Source: Lutibacter sp. (lineage in GTDB: Bacteria; Bacteroidota; Bacteroidia; Flavobacteriales; Flavobacteriaceae). From it: a DNA stretch of 33,693 bases. Each line of letters opens with the position of its first letter. Position 1 is the stretch's first letter. A program made the translations under genes and the position numbers. The notes below the pieces were generated by a model that made no database searches, was not told where the DNA came from, and saw only the letters and a list, made by a program, of their open reading frames with translations. The DNA lies in NCBI GenBank assembly GCA_027449025.1, contig DAIDMK010000033.1:1-33693 (forward strand). The letters are read 5' to 3'. Below, in pieces: positions 32,873 through 33,693 of the stretch.

Positions 32873-33565
32873 TTAATCTAATATTTCAACGTCATTTTCA
32901 ACTACATCTTTAATTGGCAAAACAACCTTTCCCTCTGAAGTTTTTAAGGTTAATGAAATATTTTCGATAGATTCTATACTTCCAGAATAGTTTTTAAATT
33001 TTATTTTTTGCCCAACTTCAAAATTTTTCCTTACGTAAAAAGTTCTTAATAAATCACCAATAATTTCTTTTGAACCAAAACCAAAGGCAATAGCAATAGC
33101 AGCTAAAAACGCCCCTAAAATAATTGTAAAATTACTGGTAATAATCTCCGTTTCAATATCTGCCTGATTTAGCGCTGTTATTGTAATTAATATAGCAATT
33201 AAAAGAAACACCAAACCACTTATCATTTTCGAACCACTTAAATTAAAAGAATCAAACAGTCCTTGTATGGTCCTTTTTACAAAGTTAGCAACATAAATAC
33301 CAATCATAAATAATGCAATGGCACTAAATAATTTTGGCAAATAACGAAGTAAGTTCCCAATCTCTAAAGAAATTGCTTCCCACTTCATTATATCCGATGC
33401 TATTATTAAAAATATTAAGTATAAAATCCACTTTACAAAACTTATAATCACTTTTGTAACATTAAACCTTAATTTTAATTTTCCAAAAAGTTCTCTTTCA
33501 TTAATTAAATCGGTTAGTTTATCTGCTTTGACAAATTTTAGTAACTTTTTTAGTATTAGCACCAC
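32873..33565 (-). CDS. Small MscS-like mechanosensitive channel
   Basis: At least 230 residues with four or more membrane helices and a short MscS-type beta domain at the C-terminus (FEVGQKIKFKNYSGSIESIE, then KVVLPIKDVVEND). FGFGSKEIIGDLL before the beta domain is the MscS pore-lining and beta-entry motif. The GTG at 33565 is only the first standard start. The frame stays open to about 33640, and its codons (NIIGAILIILIGWGITKIV) form the expected first membrane helix, so translation probably begins further upstream from a non-ATG codon or the true start has been lost to a frameshift. Confidence 0.8.
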   Translation of the reverse strand: MVLILKKLLKFVKADKLTDLINERELFGKLKLRFNVTKVIISFVKWILYLIFLIIASDIMKWEAISLEIGNLLRYLPKLFSAIALFMIGIYVANFVKRTIQGLFDSFNLSGSKMISGLVFLLIAILITITALNQADIETEIITSNFTIILGAFLAAIAIAFGFGSKEIIGDLLRTFYVRKNFEVGQKIKFKNYSGSIESIENISLTLKTSEGKVVLPIKDVVENDVEILD

Positions 33566-33693
33566 AATTTTTGTAATTCCCCAGCCAATTAAAATAATTA
33601 GAATCGCGCCAATTATATTAACGTGAGTTCGATTTAAGCCATAATGCCATTATCTATTATTTCTATATTTAATGAAGGTTTTTTAGGGAAGAA
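33566..33693 (-). other. Upstream coding extension of the MscS-like gene, then unassigned sequence
   Basis: On the minus strand, codons continue in frame from 33565 back to a TAA near 33651, but without any ATG. An ATG seen close by (ATGGCTTAA) is in another frame and stops at once. Beyond this nothing is recognisable. Confidence 0.5.

Noticed and set aside
1-33693. CRISPR arrays and rRNA genes
   Set aside because: No regularly spaced short repeats with unique spacers, no cas genes and no rRNA-like sequence were seen.

Overview
The window is AT-rich DNA from a Bacteroidota bacterium, most likely a flavobacterium. The signs are TAnnTTTG-type -7 promoter elements, almost no purine-rich ribosome binding sites, FSQ/MSQ-type signal peptide ends and the gene families present. 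The genus cannot be told from the sequence. The left edge (1-2530) is accessory DNA: a broken IS3-type transposase inside a perfect 60-bp inverted repeat, a small mercury-transport cassette (ArsR-type regulator, MerTP fusion, GDCCVxC protein) without mercuric reductase, and about 600 bp of palindrome-rich noncoding DNA ending in two strong terminators.

From 2535 to about 18040 the genes look like a low-oxygen or dormancy stress island. They are a sigma-like factor, an Mla-type lipid transporter (MlaE/F/D), a small lipoprotein, a lipid synthase plus membrane phosphoesterase pair, a PAS histidine kinase, a receiver-CRP/FNR fusion regulator, a tandem universal stress protein, a small membrane protein, a three-copy noncoding hairpin array, a DUF302 protein, a ribosome hibernation factor, a four-gene operon (WG-repeat protein, DUF2267 protein, alpha/beta hydrolase, phosphoribosyltransferase) and two paralogous helical proteins of unknown family.

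The main discovery is that these units share one promoter design. A 14-bp FNR/FixK-like box, TTGAT-N4-ATCAT read in gene direction, is followed by exactly 22 bp and then a TAnnTTTA -7 element. Eight promoters on both strands have exactly this spacing, and a ninth is off by one base. This places the box near -41.5. The likely regulator lies in the middle of the island: a soluble PAS kinase with a FixL-like His followed by a receiver domain fused to a CRP/FNR domain. This would be a FixL-FixJ-FixK cascade compressed into two genes. One of the boxed promoters drives no protein gene; it points into the three-copy hairpin RNA array.

The right part (18281-33693) has no such boxes. It holds two tandem secreted class-A-like serine hydrolases, an ATP/ADP-translocase-like transporter fused to HEAT repeats, and a two-gene operon coding a secreted PEP-synthase-like dikinase and a third secreted serine hydrolase. 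Two SLC12-like cation-chloride cotransporter homologues in opposite orientation then flank two small genes, and an MscS-like channel gene ends the window. A secreted ATP-dependent enzyme next to a nucleotide-transporter homologue suggests, as inference only, that nucleotide is delivered to the periplasm.
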